A stretch of DNA of 64,000 nucleotides, taken from contig JBAIAC010000057.1 of the NCBI GenBank assembly GCA_037349315.1, positions 9,145,501 through 9,209,500 of the forward strand. The letters run 5' to 3'. Under the pieces are notes generated by a model. It worked only from the letters and a program-made list of their open reading frames with translations. It was not told where the DNA came from and did no database searches. How positions within the stretch are numbered: the first letter of the stretch is position 1; every line of letters starts with the position of its first letter. Positions 34,012-45,517 of this stretch are shown piece by piece. This DNA comes from Chelydra serpentina. Its lineage: Eukaryota; Chordata; Testudines; Chelydridae. The translations under genes and the position numbers were made by a program.

Positions 34012-34356
34012 GTAAGTAAAAAATAAAATACCCCAAATGTAGCATCTTCACGTCTCGGAAACATACATCGGAGCTGTACATTATACTGTTGTGTGTGACC
34101 TTTCCTCCAGAGCCAACTGAGTAATCCTTCATTTTATGGGGCGTGGAGAGGTGATGGTTTAAAATCAGCTGCTCTGTTGCTAACTGGGGGTGGAGGGGTA
34201 GCGGGAGGAGAGGTGGGAGGCAGGGGAAGGGTTGAATGCCTGTGTCATGCCCCGTCCTTGCCTTCTCACTTTCCCCTAGATTTGCATAGACAATTTCACC
34301 AAACCAGCATCTTGAATCTTCTCAATCACTCTCCTCCCAATGGAGGTGCTGCCAAA

Positions 34357-34530
34357 ATGCACTGGAGATGGGCTCATTGGTTAGAGCAGAGGACTAGCAG
34401 TCCAGACTCCTGGGATTGGTTGGTGGCTCTGATACTGACGTGCCCTGTGACCTTAGGCAAGTCTCTTTACCTTCCTGCTTCCATTTCCCCATCTCTGGAA
34501 AGGTTAATAGAAATCCACAGCATATTGTGA
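34357..34530 (+). mobile_element. MIR-like CORE-SINE
   Basis: GGGCTCATTGGTTAGAGCAG, AGTCCAGACTCCTGGGATTG, CTGTGACCTTAGGCAAGTCT and CATTTCCCCATCTCTGGAAA follow MIR order, including a tRNA-like head. Confidence 0.7.
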
Positions 34531-34654
34531 GACTTGATTGTCAGTGCCACTGTCTTGAGGGTCTCCAAAAAAAAAGGGGTTGCAAGTGCAAAGTATTTCC
34601 CCCTTCACTTAGTCTTTATCTCTTCAGTATATGGCCCCCATTACAATAGTACCT

Positions 34655-34880
34655 GGGTGCTTCACAGTCTTTATTTATCCTTGCAACACACCAGTGAGTT
34701 CTACATCCCCTTTCAGACCCCTGCAAGGCAGGGCTAAGGTAGGTGCTATTGTCCCCATTGTACAGATGGGGGACTGAGGCACTGACCAGCTGGGATTTGC
34801 ACAAGGTCACACAGGAAGTCAGGGACAGAGGAGGGAATTTTACCTCCTCTCAGGCTAGCACCCTAACCATGGGCTCATCC
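34655..34880 (-). mobile_element. MIR-like SINE, minus orientation
   Basis: TGTCCCCATTGTACAGATGG, GGACTGAGGCACTGACCAGC, TGCACAAGGTCACACAGGAA and GTCAGGGACAGAGGAGGGAA are the reverse complement of successive MIR blocks. Confidence 0.7.
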
Positions 34881-35799
34881 TTCTTCTCTGTAGGCCTAAT
34901 GCCCTTTCTAGTCTAAATGTGAGCTGTATAGTGTTGAAGAATTTGATTTCAGGGATGTTTTCCCTGAGATGAACTAGCATCTAGTAGGAGAAATGAGATT
35001 CAAGCTGATTGTCTGCCTCTTGGCCTACAGGAACATCTTGCAACTTGCTGTTAGTCTAACCCTAACTGCACTGGTGCTTCTGCCTTGTTTCTCTACCTGC
35101 TGCACAAGGTTGCTCATGCTGAGGAGTGGGGAAGAATGGCTGTCTGATTGGGACCCTGAAGGCATGAGCCCTTCAGTATGGGTAGATGAGTATTTAAAAT
35201 GTAGTTTTCCAATATGCTAATATTATGGCTGTGGAGAAAGGCACTGTGGAATATGCAACACCTATCACACAAGTCATGATGAATGGACTGTTCATCAGAG
35301 TTCATTCGACACATTCTCTCCTAATCAGGAGTCACCCTTGATAGCTGATGTGTATCCTCAAAGGAATTTTCAGTCTGACACCGCATTTTAGCCTGCAGCT
35401 CCATGGATTTTTCTTTCCTTTCTGATGGCCCTGGAGGTTGATTTTGATTGTGTTCCAGTAAGTTAGTTTCCCACTTCCTTAGATTTAATTTTGTGCCATT
35501 TAAAGAAGTTTAAATGGAATAGCAGTTGTCTTGCCTCTCTAGGGATTGATGCCGAAAGAACCAGTCTTATAAGCCAATTCCCTTCTCCAGACTTGTGCCT
35601 TGGCTTTTAATAAAGCTAATGTTAAATTATATAACACATAGGTTGAGAAAAGAGTGTCTGTACATCTGGGTATAGTGCTTAGATTATTCACATTAGTCTC
35701 TTGACCTATTCCTGACTATTTTGGGTCTCTGTTCTTCAGGACCAGGCATCTCAAGATCAGTGATAATGTGCACCTCTCTGTGTTGAGAATACAGCTGGC

Positions 35800-35945
35800 C
35801 AGGGGCTCCCAACTGCTGCTACCACAGCCCTAGCCCTGGGCCCTTTAAAAGGCTCCACCTCTTCCGGTAGAGGCCACGCCTCTTCTGGTTGAGGCCACAC
35901 CCCTCCTCAGTGCCGGCAAGTCCTTTAAGTTACTTTACTTAGAGG
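35800..35945. repeat. Short GC-rich tandem-like repeat
   Basis: CCTCTTCCGGTAGAGGCCACG and a second related unit with CCTCTTCTGGTTGAGGCCAC lie head to tail after GGGCCCTTTAAAAGGC. Two units only; the family is unknown to me. Confidence 0.45.
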
Positions 35946-36014
35946 CTAACTAATGCTTTCTCTACAGGCTCCGCAGGCACCTTAATCATTAAATCATCTC
36001 CCCCTTCATGAGGC

Positions 36015-36160
36015 TAAGAGGTGGTTACACTTTACAAGTGGGGAACTCTGAGGCAGAGTAAAGTTAAGTGACTTGCCCAAGGGCACACAGCAAGTTGGTG
36101 GCAGCTGGGAAGGGAGCCCAGGAGTCCTGAAAGCTAGTATCTTGTTCGAGCCACTGGGTG
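36015..36160 (-). mobile_element. MIR-like SINE, minus orientation
   Basis: AGTGGGGAACTCTGAGGCAG, AGTTAAGTGACTTGCCCAAG, GGCACACAGCAAGTTGGTGG and CCCAGGAGTCCTG match reverse-complement MIR. Confidence 0.7.
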
Positions 36161-36719
36161 ACTATTCTTTGAGCCTTTCTGAATTTGCCATGGCTTCTGT
36201 GTCAGTCACACTGATATAAACTACTGCATATTGCTAACAAAAACCTTCCTGTCCCAATCCAGGGCTTTGGTAACTTAATTTGTGAAATATCTGTTTGGGA
36301 TAATAACCCCTTATTTAGCTTGTAAAAAGTAGAACAATTGATGTTTTCAAGCAGAAGTACGTGCAAAGGAAGTCCCTACTTAAACCCCTTTTCTCTGAAA
36401 TGGCACGGCTAACTCTGAAATACCCTGTAACCAGTTCAACCAATTCTGGCAGGCCTGGATATCAGCAGAAAAATCTCCAAGGCTATCTTGCTTCATGTTT
36501 TCAGATCACTGAACCTGTTAGTTTGAGGTCAGATTGTCGGCAGTTGCTTGCTGCATTCGTAGAACTGGTGGTTGCACCTTTACTGTCAGTAAGAAAAAAT
36601 AAGTTAAGAAAAATTCCTCTGCATCTGTTGCATGCCTTTCTGATCTGCTATGGCTGTGTTTGGAATAGTTGTAAGAGTAAACACTTTCTTTGGTGGGTTT
36701 TTTCACTACCCTCTTACAA

Positions 36720-36995
36720 CTAAGGTTCTTCTTCGAGTGGTTGCTCATATCTATTCCAGTTAGATGTATGCGCGCGTGCACGGACGTCGGAAACTTTTAC
36801 CCTAGCAGCTACCCGTCGGGCCGGCTGGGGAGCCCCCTGGAGTGGCGCCGAAATGGCGCTCTATATAGTACCCTGCCGGCCCGACCCCCCTCCAGTTCCT
36901 TCTTACCGCCCGTGACGGTCGTTGGAACAGTGGTTCTCTTGTTCGCAAGTGCTCCACTACTCCCAACACTGGTTACTAAGGTGAGTAACCTTTTC
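36720..36995 (+). mobile_element. DIRS left-terminus fragment
   Basis: Starts GGTTCTTCTTCGAGTGGTTG and ends near GGTTACTAAGGTGAGTAACC. It is CpG-rich and includes CATATCTATTCCAGTTAGAT, the counterpart of the 'CATGTCCATTCC' block in the right terminus at 11440. The typical DIRS start region, without coding sequence. Probably a truncated or recombined left end. Confidence 0.7.
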
Positions 36996-37004
36996 TCATG
37001 TGTA

Positions 37005-37232
37005 CACCAGACACCTTACAGCAGCACAGCTGTACCGATGCAGCTGCTCCGCTGTACGGGTCTCCTCAATCGCCGCTCTATGCTGACGGGAGAGAGCTCT
37101 CCCACCGACATAGCACTGTCCACACCGGCGCGTCTATCAGTGTAACTTACGTTGCTCATGGCTGTGTTGTTGTTTTTTTCACCCCCCTAGTGACATAAGT
37201 TATACTGGCAAAAGTGCTAGTGTAGACATAGC
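37005..37232. mobile_element. PIF/Harbinger-like MITE, one end clear
   Basis: Ends GTGCTAGTGTAGACATAGCC followed by TAA, the usual 'agtgtagacatagcc' terminus of turtle MITEs. The interior has ACCGACATAGCACTGTCCAC and CCTAGTGACATAAGTTATAC. The left end merges with the DIRS fragment and is not clear. Confidence 0.55.
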
Positions 37233-37552
37233 CTAATTCTGCAATCTCACCTAAAAATAGCCTTCATCGGTGAGATCAGCAGATAACAAGCATTACTCAG
37301 CACCCACATGTAATGCAGCCCGCCACTCCCTCTGTCCTCAGAAACTCTATGTAGCCAAATGTGTACTTTTTGTTGTGCAATAAGTGAAGGTACACTCTCT
37401 AGGAACCTGTTGATGTCCATCTAAAAGAACCAGGTAGGGATCTCACTGATTCTGTTTAAATCTTATGCTACCAGTAGGTAGTTTTCCTCCCACTCCCATA
37501 AGGGACTGTTCTGGTGGTGTGATATTTCATGTGCTACCTCTTAGCTGTCAGA

Positions 37553-37745
37553 CATAAAGCAGGTAAAAGCTAGTGGACAAGGCTGGGAGTCAGAACTCCT
37601 GGGTTCTATTCTCCGCTCTGGCACTGACTTGCTGTGTGATCTTGGGCAAGTCACTGTGCCTTAGTTCCCCATCTGTAAAATGGGGATAATTCGTGGGAGA
37701 GTTACTGCTTGCAAAGTTTCTTGTGATCCTTGTATGAAAGTATTC
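37553..37745 (+). mobile_element. MIR-like CORE-SINE
   Basis: GGCTGGGAGTCAGAACTCCT, GGGTTCTATTCTCCGCTCTG, TGTGATCTTGGGCAAGTCAC, CCATCTGTAAAATGGGGATA. One of the best-preserved MIR-like copies in the window. Confidence 0.8.
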
Positions 37746-39384
37746 TGCTAAGACCTGCTGCTACCTACAACAGCGGTGTTGTGGATGTTGCAGGGCAATG
37801 TGCATTTTGAGAGTACACTTGACAGCCTTATTGGGACCAGTCTCGACACTGTCTGGTGCGAGTCAGTCTCTTTCAGTGGGCCGCAGATAGATGCGGTTGG
37901 AATGATTAACTGTACGAGTGTAATTGTAACTCCACTATCCTTGGCATTGAGCCCTATGTTCTGGAATGAACCATGTTATGACTCTTCTCGTGTTCTTGAA
38001 GGTGGGACTCCATAAAGTCTTGCCGTCACAAGTCTGTGCAAGCATCGTTCCTCACTCCTGCTCTGTGAGCACCTTGGCAACGCCTGCAACTACGCTGGGG
38101 GTGGGAGGAGTTATGTCTATTGACTTCTGAGTTCAGACCTGCTTCGCACTCAATAACAGTCTTGGGGAAAGGTAGCGTGACTCTCTTCAGGAGAAGCAAA
38201 GAAATCTGAACTAATAGTCCAACCTTTCTGATCCTCCTTGTAAGGGACCCACAGGCTGAAGATGACAAACCCCATACAGTATAAATGAGCATGAGCCCAA
38301 AGCAGAGTCATGCTTACCAGAGTGCTGTTGGCATGCCCAGCACTGTACAGACTTGAACTGCCCTTGCTCTCCAAGAAGCTTGCAGTCCAATTGTTAGACA
38401 ACATTAGTTCAGATCCACAATACCAGAAGATGGATCCGACCCTAAACCAAGCAGACTTTGATGCCCTCAGTTGGGAGCACGAGGAGCACGATGATGCATG
38501 TGGAGGCCAACGGACACTGCTTTAGAAAAAGGAAATTATGTGGGAAAAAGCTTAAACTGTTGGTGTTGCTATTCCTGCTAAGCCCCACTGGGTTTGTTAT
38601 TGGCCTTTAGGGTGGACATACGGGACACTGCCCAGGCAAAGGAGTTCTATAAATTGTCTAGGAGCCCAATGGGTTGCTGAATGAAGGAGCCTTTATCTTT
38701 CTTGTTCTGTATCAGTGGCACAGACCTTTTATTGCTTATGGAATCAGGTCAGTAACACTTGCATCTAGGCCACCCCCTACCAGTCTGTTAACATCTATTT
38801 TCAAAGCCATTTGAGAGGCCTCCGTTTTTCCTTTATCTTCATTTCCTTTTTTGCAACATGGGCTGGGGCTATGGTTCTTCTTCAAGTGATGGTCCCTATG
38901 TGTATTCCACGTGGCCCATGGGCGGCAGGTGAACCCCCGCTTTGGGGAGGCTAGCCCCACTGGCCCTGCCCTTCCGCCCAAGGCCCTGCCCCCCACACAC
39001 CGGAGCCCCGAACCCCCCCGCCCGCATAAAAGGAAAAGCCCCCCCGCCGAGCTTCCTCACTCCAGCGGCCACTGGCTCTCCGCGTTGCTCCTCGCTCCCC
39101 TGTCCTGAGGAGGAGGGATGCAGGGAGCAGTGGGGACATTGGGGGTGGGGGGTGGAGTGGAGGAGGCAGTGGGGGTCTCGGGGAAAGTGGGGGCTAGCGC
39201 AGCCCAGTTGTCCGGCGGCAGGTCGGCGTCCTTCCCTGGCCTATTATACCAGCCGCCCATGTGTGCACCCGAGTCCAGAACGTCTTGCGAGCAGTGTCCA
39301 TTGGCCTCCACATGCATCATAGCTCTCCTTGTGCTCCCAGCTGAGGGCGTAAAAGGCAGTGCAGGACGATGCACGTGCCTTGGA

Positions 39385-39735
39385 AGAGGAGAGAAGATTC
39401 TATTATCTCGACATCCGGAGGGCTTCGGCCTTTTAAGTGCAAAGAACAAAAGATGTTAACACCTAAACTATTTGTTTCAATAGCCAAGTGATCAAGAGGC
39501 CGACCTATATTAACACAGATTTTCAAAATGGATCTCAGGTTGTATTATCTTTTGGTCCAAGTAGCCGGCATCCCCCACCCAGAAAGAGTAAGGGTTCATT
39601 CCACCAGGGGGCAAGCTACTTCAGCTGCATCTCGGAGACACCCATAGTCATACTAGAGATATGTAGGGCAGCTACTTGGATCTCTTTGCAGACATTTACA
39701 AGACATTACGCCTTGGTCCAGTTCTTGGCTGTGGG
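39385..39735 (+). pseudogene. DIRS tyrosine recombinase C-terminal fragment
   Basis: Matches the equivalent part of the 10.9-11.3 kb copy: YLDIRRASAF (other copy LDVRRALAF), then CRAATWISLQTF (other copy CRAATWSSIHTF) and RHYAL, whose tyrosine is the likely nucleophile. Frame breaks separate the two blocks. Inactive. Confidence 0.7.
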
Positions 39736-40104
39736 CATAGGCACCAACTTCCTCTCTACCTGGGGGGTGCTCAACCCTTCCCTCCGCCCCAGGCCCGGCC
39801 CCACTCCACCCCTTCCTCCAAGCCTCCACCCCTGCTCCACCCTGCCCCCGCTCCGCCTCTTTCCCAAGTCCCCCCATCTCTTCCTGGCCCTGACCTCCCC
39901 CCTCCCCCGAGCACACCCCATCCCAGCTCCTCCCAGCACCTCCTGCACCCCGCTGAACAGCTGTTTGCAGGAGGCTCTCGCGGGAGGCGGGGGGAGTTGA
40001 TCAGCGGGGCTGCCGGTGAGCGGGGGACGCTGGGGCAGGGGGGAGGCAGCTCGGCTGCCAGTGGGTGCTGGAGCACCCACGGAGTTGACGCCTATGGCTG
40101 TGGG
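39728..40104. mobile_element. hAT-like non-autonomous element inside DIRS copy
   Basis: The element is 39736-40096, flanked by perfect 8-bp duplications GCTGTGGG (39728-39735 and 40097-40104). Termini are CATAGGCACCAACTTC and GGAGTTGACGCCTATG. Very C-rich, pyrimidine-biased interior; the 160-187-codon ORFs across it are artefacts. Confidence 0.9.
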
Positions 40105-40536
40105 GACAACACTACTACAGTCAGTTATCTCTTCTACGCCCTTGCACAGACTGCTTACTAATCTCCCATGTGTGGAATACACATAGGGGCCATCACTTGA
40201 AGAAGAAAGGGAGGTTCTTACCTGTAACTGGAGGTTCGTCGAGATGTGTGGGCCTGATCTGTATTCCACTACCCTTCCTCCATCCCCTCTGCTCCGGATT
40301 CGTTACACTGCAGTAACAATGAGAAACTGGGGAGGCATCGGCCTGGACCTCGATTTATGCCCTCATTTGGGAGCACAAGGAGAGCTGTGGCGTATGTGTG
40401 GGCCAACAGATGCTGTTTGCAAGAAATTCCGGATTCAGGTGCATGGGACTCATGCACATCCGATGTGTGGAATATAGCTAGGGACCGCGCATCTCAAATA
40501 ACCTCCAGTTACAGGTAAGTAATCTCCATTCTCCCT

Positions 40537-40555
40537 CCCCCCCCCCCCCCCCCCC
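40537..40555. repeat. Poly-C tract (C19)
   Basis: Nineteen consecutive C residues just beyond the DIRS right end. Confidence 0.95.
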
Positions 40556-40855
40556 GCGCCATCCTTTCTCCCCCTCCTCCCCCCCGTCCACCCATCCATT
40601 GAGAGAACTCTTTCCAGTGATGGTCTCTGGGAACCAGACAAAGGGTTAATCCAAACTGGCTCTGTATTGCTACTGGAGTATATAGTGCACAGCAGATACT
40701 CAGCTCTGAGCTAAACTAAACCAGGAGGGAGTTTGTAACCTCTCTGCTCACAATGACTCACTGGCTGCCTTGCATAGAAGCAGTCTGATGCCAGACGGGA
40801 ACTTGCTCAGAAAAGTTGTGCTGCTTTGGGGGCCCTATTGGCTTATTAAATAGAC

Positions 40856-41160
40856 CAGGGGTATGCGTACCCCTTGCGGTACGCAGAAGTCTTCCAGGCA
40901 GTACATCAGCTCATCTAGAGATTTGCCTAGTTTTACAACAGGCTACATAAAAAGCACTAACGAAGTGAGTAAAAACTGAAATTTCATATAGACAGAATGA
41001 GAAAGCAATTTTTCAGTAATCGTGTGGCTGTGACACTTCTGTATTTTTATGTCTGATTTTATAAGCAAGTAGTTTTTAAGTGAGGTGAAACTTGTGGGTA
41101 CACAAGACAAATCAGACTCCTGAAAGGGGTACAGTAGTCTGGAAAGGTTGAGAGCCACTG
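40856..41160. mobile_element. hAT-Charlie-like element, CAGTGGCTCTCAACC family, copy 2
   Basis: Inverted relative to 29901-30290. The right end is GGTTGAGAGCCACTG and the left end CAGGGGTATGCGTACCCC, lacking the outer 15 bp seen in copy 1. Flanking octamers AAATAGAC and GATTAGAC agree at 6 of 8. Shares TTTTACAACAGGCTACATAA and TTTTTATGTCTGA-like blocks with copy 1. No coding capacity; the minus ORF at 40943-41158 is incidental. Confidence 0.7.
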
Positions 41161-43084
41161 GATTAGACTGACTGGCAGTGTCTGCATTAGCCTCGTGGGT
41201 GGTAAATCCTGTTCACTTCTCAGCTTAACTGACAGTTCTAAAATCTAAAGAGCAGAGAAATGAGCTGCCTTGCTAGGCCGCTGATTCTATTCCCGTTAAC
41301 CAGCTGTGGAAAGTAACGAATTCAGTGGGAAAAATGGAACTTCTTTGATGGAATAAACATTAAAATGCTAATTAACTAGCTCAGCTTAAGAGCAGGTTGC
41401 ATACTCTTAAAGAATGAATGCATAATGCCTTGCTGTTAAGGACAAGACCCAATCAGTGAAATCATTTCACAATGAACAGAGTTGACTTGCTGTGCCCACT
41501 CTTCCTCTGCGATAGTAAAACTAATGCCCACTGCTGGAATTACAACTGAGCCGGTGATCTGCGTATCCCGTGGCTATAATGATAGTCCCTCGCGGGGCGG
41601 GAAGTGAATGAGTAAACACACCTCTTGCCGTTCTAGTTCAACACCATAAAAGAGACCTTTGAAATCTCCTAGGTTCCTGCCTCCGCACTACTGTGGTATG
41701 CATATCAGTGCCACACCTGATTCCGTGCTTGAGCTGAATCTTGTTCTTGGATCGTTTTAATCAGTTGATGTAATGAGCAGTAAATGGCATGCAGTGGGGT
41801 GGAAGAAGTGGACCTGGCACAGAGATGTAGGAGCATTAAAAAGGGGTGTCTACGGCAGTGGTATCCTGGAGGGAAAATTCCTAGGAAAAGCTAATCTCGG
41901 GGAAAGTTTAGGGGAACTTTCTCACCACCGTCCAAAAACCAAGCCACAGGAAAGAGCTGTGTTTGTACCAGTGTGTGTGTTCGGAGCAGGGTGGGAATGC
42001 CACCTGCTTATGTGGCGTAATCCCAATAAGACTGTTACTGCCCTCGGCCTACGTGTTCCTTTTCCCAGATGCAGGTCCCATTCATTCTCTGTCTACAATT
42101 GCAGCACCCCCACAAATCTCTTTTCTCTGATACCACAAAGCTTTCCAATTTACCTGCATCACCACTGCCACCTCGTGCTTTTCAGAACGTCTCCGGTCAG
42201 CCCCGAGCGGTGGAGTGGCATTTGGGGCCAGAAGCACCAAGTTGAGTGACTTATGTTATAAAGGAGGTATTTAACTGAGCGCGTTGCCACTTACAGTAAA
42301 ATCAGTTCTCCACAGGGTTCTGGGGAAGTAGCATCTCTGTGATAAAGCCAGCATAGTCAGAGGCTTTATTTCAAGTGTAAACCTTTGTGCTTGGTACTAT
42401 CCGGCTCTACTCTGTAGCTCCTTGAAATGACATTTAGATGGATGATTATGATCCTCTTTCCCCGATCTGATATGTGAGAGAGGCTGGGCTCAATTCCTGT
42501 TGTCTGGGTGGTCCAGGCGAGCTGTCCGGTGGGGCACATGTTGCAGTCCACCCTGCAGGGACCAGGAACACAAGTTGGTTTACCCAAGGGAGGGAATGGG
42601 GAGTTGCCTAGAGAGGAGGGGAGAGAACACAGTGGGAAGGGAATGCTGCTCTGGCTCACTTACTAGTCTCAGTGGAGCAGAAAGAGATGAGAGATTAGAC
42701 CCATAGATGAGAGGGAGAACAAGGTGGAAATGCGCGGGAATGGAGATGACAAGGACCTGTGGCCACTCCCTGCCCTCACTTATGCCTGTGGCACAAGATG
42801 CCCCACTGATGTCAGTGGGACTGCATAGGTATATCTCAGGGTAGGGTTTGGCCCATAAGTTTCAGTAACCCCTAGACACTCGCCTACATTAGAAGGACAT
42901 GTTGCAGTGTCTCATGGCTCCTCCCTTTGGACGTGGAGCAGGGCTGACAGGCTGCTGTTACGGATGAGGTTTCAGTTTGTCTTTATGGCGTAGATCTCTC
43001 TAAACTGGGTCCCAGTAACCCTTTCAACTTATAAACTACAAGCCATTTGGTAGCTGTGATGCCCCATCTGATCGAATGAGTTAC

Positions 43085-43480
43085 ACAGTTCCTGGCAAAG
43101 GCGGTTTGTCTAGTGCTGTAAACAACACTGTCTCTTTGTGCACCCATACCTGGGTGACTGGTTGATGCAGACAAAAGACCGAGAGATCCTGACCATGAGC
43201 TGTGTGCTGTCTCCCTTTGAATCCAGCAACCGGGTGCTGCGTGGGCCTTTTCTCCCAGGCACTAGTATCTCCTGGGACCAGCTTGATGCTCTGCAAGGTC
43301 AACCTCAAGGGGGTTCCTCCTGTAGCCTCGGATCGCGAATCAAGGAGCTGCCTATGTTAACGGTCATCTCCAGTCCAGCCTGGGCACATCTTTGTGCACT
43401 GGGCCCCACGATGGCACATCTGAACCAGTGCCAAGGACACTTCTTAAATCAGTCTGCTCCACCTATCCCTTTGTGGTCAC
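43085..43480 (+). pseudogene. Possible degenerate DIRS-like RT fragment
   Basis: The frame 43138-43491 reads HPYLGDWLMQTKD, close to the DIRS-type RT active-site block YLDDWL with one aspartate changed to glycine. A little further is WDQLDALQGQ, resembling the 'GA.LDA' block that follows RT in such elements. No other RT landmark can be read, so this could be chance. Confidence 0.35.
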
Positions 43481-45126
43481 TTGTCTCCTGAATCCAAGCT
43501 TGATGCTGCCTATCTATCTGGAGATGGCCGGCCTCACACGCAGACTGGTTGCATGGCAGGAACATCAAATAGGGGTTTCCCCTGAAAACTGGTCTGTAGT
43601 TGCACTAGGCCAGGTTCCTTCCAAATACAAGTTAAGGGTATTAAGAAAACACCTGTTTCTAGTCATCAGAGTAAAGGATCAGCTGCCTAATCCAGACTGG
43701 TACTCAATTCACCAAGTCGGCCATGACTTGAAAGATCAGGCAAAAACACAGGTGTGGTCTGTGTCCCTAATACAGAGGTGCCCAGGTAGCAAGGGCCTTC
43801 TGTACCTGAGCCAGTGAAGCCCAGACTTGTCTACTGAACATGCTGTCATTGTAAGTGGTTTTTAATTCTGTCTAAGCATAAGTCCTGCTGACAAGGAATG
43901 CCCAGCAGTGTGATCCTTGCCAATACTGGATAGCTGCTTTCATCTTGGCCTCTGAAAATGTGGGCTTTACAAATAAATAAAGCGAAAGGCTCCCCCTTGA
44001 AGCAGAGGCCCAATCTGTTGACACAGCTGCAGCAGCTTTCTCTAAGAATTGCAAAGGTCTGCTGCCGATCTGGGGCATGGGGAACAGACTGATGGCAAAG
44101 GTTGCTCAAAGATGGGCCAACATGAGTGACCTGCAGAAGGCATCTGCAGTGGCTGGGGTTAATCTGTACTGGAGTAGTTTACCGACACTCTCACCTCCTT
44201 GACTGCATTGCTACCTGGAAATCGGCCTTCGCCTCTCCAGCCCAAGAACTGGTTGGTGCGCTGACTCTTAATTAGTCACTGCTTTTTCAGCCTGTCACAG
44301 TTAAAGCCGACTGTTTAAACTGGCTGTTCCCTTCTTGTCAGCCAAGTAATCAAGTGGTCTTAAATTTAATGTAACTATAGTGCCTGACAGGCGCCTGGCT
44401 GTATTCCTGCCCGCGCTCTTGCTGTCATCCTCTGCAAGGGTTGGCCTCTGCTTAATGGCAAGTTTCTCAAAGCCATTAAAAAAAAAAACCCCACCATCCC
44501 TGTTCGAGAAGCCTGGCCTCGGATGAGCTGCAGACTTGAATGAATAATTGAATAGGGGTCAGTTTACAGGATTTGCACATGAGAAATGCAGCGAAGTTAG
44601 CAGCAGCCAGCAAGGTTTGCGTTTGTAGCGATTCTGCTTGCAGAACTAGCTTGGCATTGCCGATTCTGAAATCGCTCCCCTTTTTAATTAGGAATTCAAA
44701 TAAAAACCGCCTCTGGCTCTCTGTGTTCCAAAGAAATTCCTTTCCTCTGCCAGCTCTCCATTGGTGCAAACCTGCGCTATGTTCCTGCTCAGAAGCCATC
44801 CGTCTCTCTCGGTCTCCCTTCCTAGCAAGACTCAGAAAGCAAGGCCTCTCCTTTCAGCCCTTCATCTTCTGTGTTCTCTTGACCTGATAAGCTTTGCTGG
44901 CGCTGCTCTGGCTTTGAGGCCAGACTGTGATCGCGTTTTCAAAGTGGGACTGACTGATCCTAGAGAGTAATTTATAGTAGCATTCAGACTAGGAAGGAAA
45001 CGCAACAAAATCCGAGGAACTCTGCCTGCATTTCTCCCAGCAGGGCTAAATAAACTGCTAGTCCCTCTGTGTGAGGAGATGTGTTCTGTTAATTCATCTA
45101 TAGCAGGGGGGGAGGGCTGGGGGATG

Positions 45127-45517
45127 TTCCAAGTCAGGGGTGGCCCACCTGAGCCTGAGAAGGAGCCAGAATCTACCAATGTACATTGCCAAAGAGCCAC
45201 AGTAATACCTCAGCAGCACCCCATCAGCGCCTCCCCCTCCCTCCCTGCACCTCCCGATCAGCTGTTTTGGAGACTCCGCAGGGGAGGGGGAGGAATGAGG
45301 GCATGGCAGGCTCAGGGGAGGGGGCGGGAAGGGGTGAAGTGGGGGCAGGGCCTGTGGCAGAGCCAGGGGTTGAGCAGTGAGCACCCCCCGGCACATTGGA
45401 AAGTTGGCGCCTGTAGCTCCAGCCCCGGAGTCGGTGTCTATACAAGGAGCCGCATATTAACTTCTGAAGAGCCGCATGCGGCTTCGGCACCGCAGGTCGG
45501 TCACCCCTGTTGTAAGC
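45127..45517 (+). mobile_element. hAT-like element, CAGGGGTGGCC family, copy 1
   Basis: The element is 45135-45509. Left end CAGGGGTGGCCCACCTGAGC; right end GGTCGGTCACCCCTG. Flanking octamers TTCCAAGT and TTGTAAGC share 5 of 8 positions, an eroded duplication. It is collinear with 48198-48584, sharing for example GAGCCTGAGAAGGAGCCAGA and ACATTGCCAAAGAGCCACAG. The ORFs inside are mirrored in the other copy and come from the repeat. Confidence 0.85.

Larger units (their letters stand above)
38873..40520 (+). mobile_element. Internally deleted DIRS element with both termini
   Basis: Left end GGTTCTTCTTCAAGTGATGG at 38873; right end around 40190-40520, with inverted arms (GGTTCTTACCTGTAACTGGA against TCCAGTTACAGGTAAGTAAT). 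Between them only the C-terminal part of the tyrosine recombinase remains: YLDIRRASAF near 39400 and CRAATWISLQTFTRHYAL near 39665-39720. Gag, RT and RNase H are deleted. The recombinase piece is split by a hAT element at 39736-40096. Overlapping long ORFs in this GC-rich part are compositional. Confidence 0.75.

Noticed and set aside
39653..40269. ORFs of 160-187 codons in several frames
   Set aside because: They cover the C-rich hAT interior at 39736-40096 and the surrounding DIRS remnant. Proline/serine or glycine/arginine runs reflect composition.
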